Positions 7,301 through 8,162 of a stretch of 8,162 nucleotides of DNA are shown in pieces. The notes beneath the pieces are model-generated. The model worked only from the letters and a program-made list of their open reading frames with translations. It was not told where the DNA came from and searched no databases. A program made the position numbers and the translations under genes. The DNA comes from Pseudomonadota bacterium (GTDB taxonomy: Bacteria; Pseudomonadota; Alphaproteobacteria; Micavibrionales; Micavibrionaceae), in assembly GCA_016198545.1 (NCBI GenBank), contig JACQIJ010000079.1, positions 1 to 8,162 of the forward strand, given 5' to 3'. The stretch's first letter is position 1; the number at the start of each line of letters is the position of its first letter.

Positions 7301-8162
7301 GGAACGGATACGGTTTCAGGTTTTGAAAACCTGACCGGATCGGACTTTGACGATACCCTGACAGGCGATACGGGAAGCAACACCATTCAGGGGGGCGTCG
7401 GCAGCGACACAGTCAACGGCGGCGATGGCGATGACACGCTTTATGCCGTTGTGGCTTCTACCGTCCTGCTGAGCACGAATTTCAACGCCGGGCTTGAAAG
7501 TTTCGTCTACGCCGACAATATGTTCGGCGGCAGCGCGGGCGCATACGCCAGCGGCACGCGCAACACGACGGACGGGTATCTTGGCAACGGCTCCCTGGAA
7601 GTCGTTCTGGGCGGCATCGACGCCACAACGCAGACAAATATATCAGGCGGATTCAGCCGTTCCTTCACGGCGGCGGCCGCCGTCGAGGACACTGTCCTTT
7701 CCTTTGATTACAAGGTTACGCGCGCAAACTACGAAGCGGACGAAGATACCTTTGTGTTCGTTGAGGTCGACGGAGTCAGTTACGGCCTGTACAGCACGAA
7801 TTTTATCGCGCAGTTCGACGGCACGAATACGGTCAATACAGGATGGATTCATGTGGATATCGACCTCGGAACGCTTGCCGCAGGAAGCCATACGATAGAA
7901 ATTGGCGGCCTGAATGAGAAGAAAAATGCCAGCAACGAAAGTTCCACGCTGCGCTTCGACAACATTGTCGTGCAAAACGCTGTCGCAACCGACGACGGGG
8001 AAGCCAACGTCCTGAACGGAGGGAACGGCAACGATACCCTTTACGGCAGCCACGGCACAGATACCCTGAACGGCGGCGCGGGCAACGATACGCTGTATTC
8101 AGCATCGATTGCGAACGTTACGGTGGCCGCCGTCCTCGCGTCTGACGCAACGCTTTCATACA
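4319..8162 (+). CDS. Giant RTX protein B, paralogue of protein A, with one CTLD and a six-copy repeat region (3' partial)
   Basis: Second predicted type I-secreted RTX adhesin, open for 1281 codons to the window edge without a stop. Start chosen: TTG at 4319, because an in-frame TGA sits at 4307-4309, AAGGGG lies 4 bases upstream, and the reading gives a beta-strand-like VTLEASAVFSLDTPT entering the head shared with protein A. TTG at 4340 is possible but has no Shine-Dalgarno. Order: CBM36/60-like head (~4334-4660), 26 RTX units (4733-5434), CTLD (5486-5917), 8 RTX units (5951-6166), six longer RTX-associated repeats (6173-7444), beta-sandwich-like module (7457-7981), 3 RTX units (8012-8092), then the apparent start of another module. 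No cysteine codon was seen. The secretion domain is expected beyond the edge by analogy with protein A. It probably arose by duplication of the upstream gene followed by divergence behind the first CTLD. Role inferred from domains only. Confidence 0.9.
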   Translation, partial: MNRFFVTLEASAVFSLDTPTIEVLIGGVVVSSASVTAHTGVGTNIFSFELDFTGNYPSSLSFRFNDGLSEGGRSITIHNAYANGYNITSDLTATVFSMMQSGAFDTATFDHLFGRATPALSDLPAPTITDAPGFSNPNLRGTGGRDVIDASDGDDRVWGADGDDVLSGGAGQNTLYGGAGNDLILGGTDNDIIWGEGGDDLLYGSDGDDLILGGLGNDVLNGGNGLDVLVGDAGNDILYGEAGDDILLGDAGADFLYGDAGTDYLLGGAGNDTIYGGADTDYISGAGNNDTIYGEGGDDSIDGGGGIDTIDGGAGSDNIFGGAGNDIISGGTEDDYILGDTGGDTLNGDDGNDGLMGGTGADTLNGGNGSDALYGHSLDSLTASSIVVADPNVFFNMYTGSFYKYIAGTVDFATAQANAAATTLNGVSGHLVTIASATENTYVEALAAGATVWIGASDAANEGDWRWLSGTEAGVQFWSGTSTGSATNYMYSNWNAGEPNDAGGADGAAMLSGGVWADQAVATLNGYVIEWEGSLWNEDNLIDTVNGDAGDDLLYAAGGDDVLSGGDDNDKAWGGAGNDTINGGNGADALFGDAGNDAINGDAGNDVIDGGAGNDTLDGGADTDTITYGSATAGVTVSLAVGTAQNTGGAGTDTISNFENLTGSAYDDTLEGTAGNNILTGGAGTDTLTYANAAAGVTVNLTTLTAQNTVGAGTDTIAGLENIIGSAFNDTLTGDGNDNVIEGGAGNDVMNGAGGTDTVTYANASAGVTVNLANGAAQNTSGAGTDTLSNFENLTGSAFDDVLEGTSGNNVLIGGTGTDRVTYINAASAVVINLATGSVTGGAGTDTISGFENATGSAFNDTITGDGNDNVIEGLAGNDTMVGGGGTDTANYANAASSVTVSLAVTAAQNTLGAGTDTISQFENLTGSAFGDVLTGDSGANVIDGGLGDDNIDGGLGNDTLTGGGGTDTVSYLSATAGVTVNLATLTAQNTGGAGTDTVSGFENLTGSDFDDTLTGDTGSNTIQGGVGSDTVNGGDGDDTLYAVVASTVLLSTNFNAGLESFVYADNMFGGSAGAYASGTRNTTDGYLGNGSLEVVLGGIDATTQTNISGGFSRSFTAAAAVEDTVLSFDYKVTRANYEADEDTFVFVEVDGVSYGLYSTNFIAQFDGTNTVNTGWIHVDIDLGTLAAGSHTIEIGGLNEKKNASNESSTLRFDNIVVQNAVATDDGEANVLNGGNGNDTLYGSHGTDTLNGGAGNDTLYSASIANVTVAAVLASDATLSY
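4334..4660 (+). other. CBM36/60-like N-terminal head domain of protein B
   Basis: Complete copy of the head that is cut in protein A: VTLEASAVF strand, SLDTPTIEVLIGG, SSASVTAHTG, FRFNDGLSEGG, RSITI and the following strand ending in ANG, then SDLTAT and DHLFGR. The calcium-dependent carbohydrate-binding assignment is by pattern only. Confidence 0.55.
4733..5434 (+). repeat. RTX beta-roll block of 26 nonapeptides, protein B
   Basis: Exactly 26 units of 27 bases (702 bases), from LRGTGGRDV to LNGGNGSDA, then LYGHSLD. Length and closing motif equal the block of protein A. Unit 2 (IDASDGDDR) and unit 17 (ISGAGNNDT) depart slightly from the GGxGxD consensus. Confidence 0.95.
5486..5917 (+). other. 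C-type lectin-like domain 3 (EPN type), protein B
   Basis: About 144 residues with SFYKYI, GHLVTIASATEN, VWIGASDAANEGDWRW, NWNAGEPND, VWADQ and YVIEWEG. The selectivity triplet at 5810-5818 is EPN, the mannose/glucose-type motif of animal lectins, unlike the QPD and QPN of protein A. WAD (5864-5872) again replaces WND, and no cysteines are present. It is closest to CTLD 1 in length and in position behind the 26-unit roll. Confidence 0.85.
5951..6166 (+). repeat. RTX block of 8 units after CTLD 3, protein B
   Basis: Eight in-register nonapeptides from VNGDAGDDL to IDGGAGNDT, running straight into the longer repeats at 6173. The second unit (LYAAGGDDV) lacks the first glycine pair. Confidence 0.9.
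6173..7444 (+). repeat. Six-copy RTX-associated long repeat, protein B
   Basis: Copies start at about 6173, 6359, 6572, 6758, 6965 and 7205, with lengths of 62, 71, 62, 69, 80 and ~80 residues. The consensus is GGxGTDTxTYANAxAGVTVNL, a TAQNTxGAGTDT turn, SxFENLTGSAF, then one to three RTX units. Each copy looks like a beta-hairpin elaboration between short calcium-binding turns. Copies 1 and 3 end in LEGT[AS]GNN[IV]L; copies 2 and 4 end in TGDGNDNVIEG, which indicates duplication of a two-copy unit. Confidence 0.85.
7457..7981 (+). other. Beta-sandwich-like module, copy 3 (protein B)
   Basis: About 175 residues aligning with copies 1 and 2 of protein A: FNAGLESFVYADNMFGG, a SLEVVLGG strand, NISGGF, LSFDYK, VEVDGVSY, NTGWIHVDIDLGTLAAGSH and STLRFDNIVV. 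It is more diverged and about ten residues shorter than the protein A copies. Family name and ligand are unknown. Confidence 0.68.
8012..8092 (+). repeat. Three RTX units near the window edge, protein B
   Basis: LNGGNGNDT, LYGSHGTDT and LNGGAGNDT. They are followed by LYSASIANVTVAAVLASD, which resembles the entry into the beta-sandwich-like modules (LYAAFAP, LYAVVAS), so a fourth copy probably starts here and is cut by the window edge. Confidence 0.85.

Overview
The window holds two very large, tandem, same-strand genes for repeat-rich secreted proteins, each cut by a window edge, separated by a 126-bp intergenic region. Both read on the + strand. No other gene is supported. The sequence is GC-rich with strong G/C third-position preference. 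Long runs of glycine/aspartate calcium-binding (RTX, haemolysin-type) nonapeptides, absence of cysteine and a VCA0849-type C-terminal secretion domain point to a Gram-negative bacterium exporting adhesin-like or glycan-binding proteins through a type I (ABC/MFP/TolC) system. An alphaproteobacterium is plausible, but nothing here fixes the lineage.

Layout. Bases 2-4192: RTX protein A (N-terminus off the left edge): a CBM36/60-like head, 26 RTX units, a C-type lectin-like domain (CTLD), 7 RTX units, a second CTLD, 7 RTX units, a ~185-residue beta-sandwich-like module, 3 RTX units, a second copy of that module, 2 RTX units, and the type I secretion target domain. Bases 4193-4318: intergenic region with a good sigma70-like promoter overlapped by an AT-rich palindrome, a short 5'-UTR hairpin and a Shine-Dalgarno sequence before a TTG start. 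Bases 4319-8162: paralogous RTX protein B (C-terminus off the right edge): the same head, again exactly 26 RTX units, a CTLD, 8 RTX units, six copies of a 60-80-residue RTX-associated repeat, one copy of the beta-sandwich-like module, 3 RTX units and what looks like the start of another copy.

How they may work together (inference). Both proteins look like calcium-stiffened stalks displaying several predicted glycan-binding domains. The three CTLDs carry QPD, QPN and EPN at the position that sets sugar preference in animal C-type lectins, so the locus may encode a small repertoire of lectin specificities on related scaffolds. The second gene has its own probable promoter, so the two could be expressed independently. 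The transporter is not in the window.
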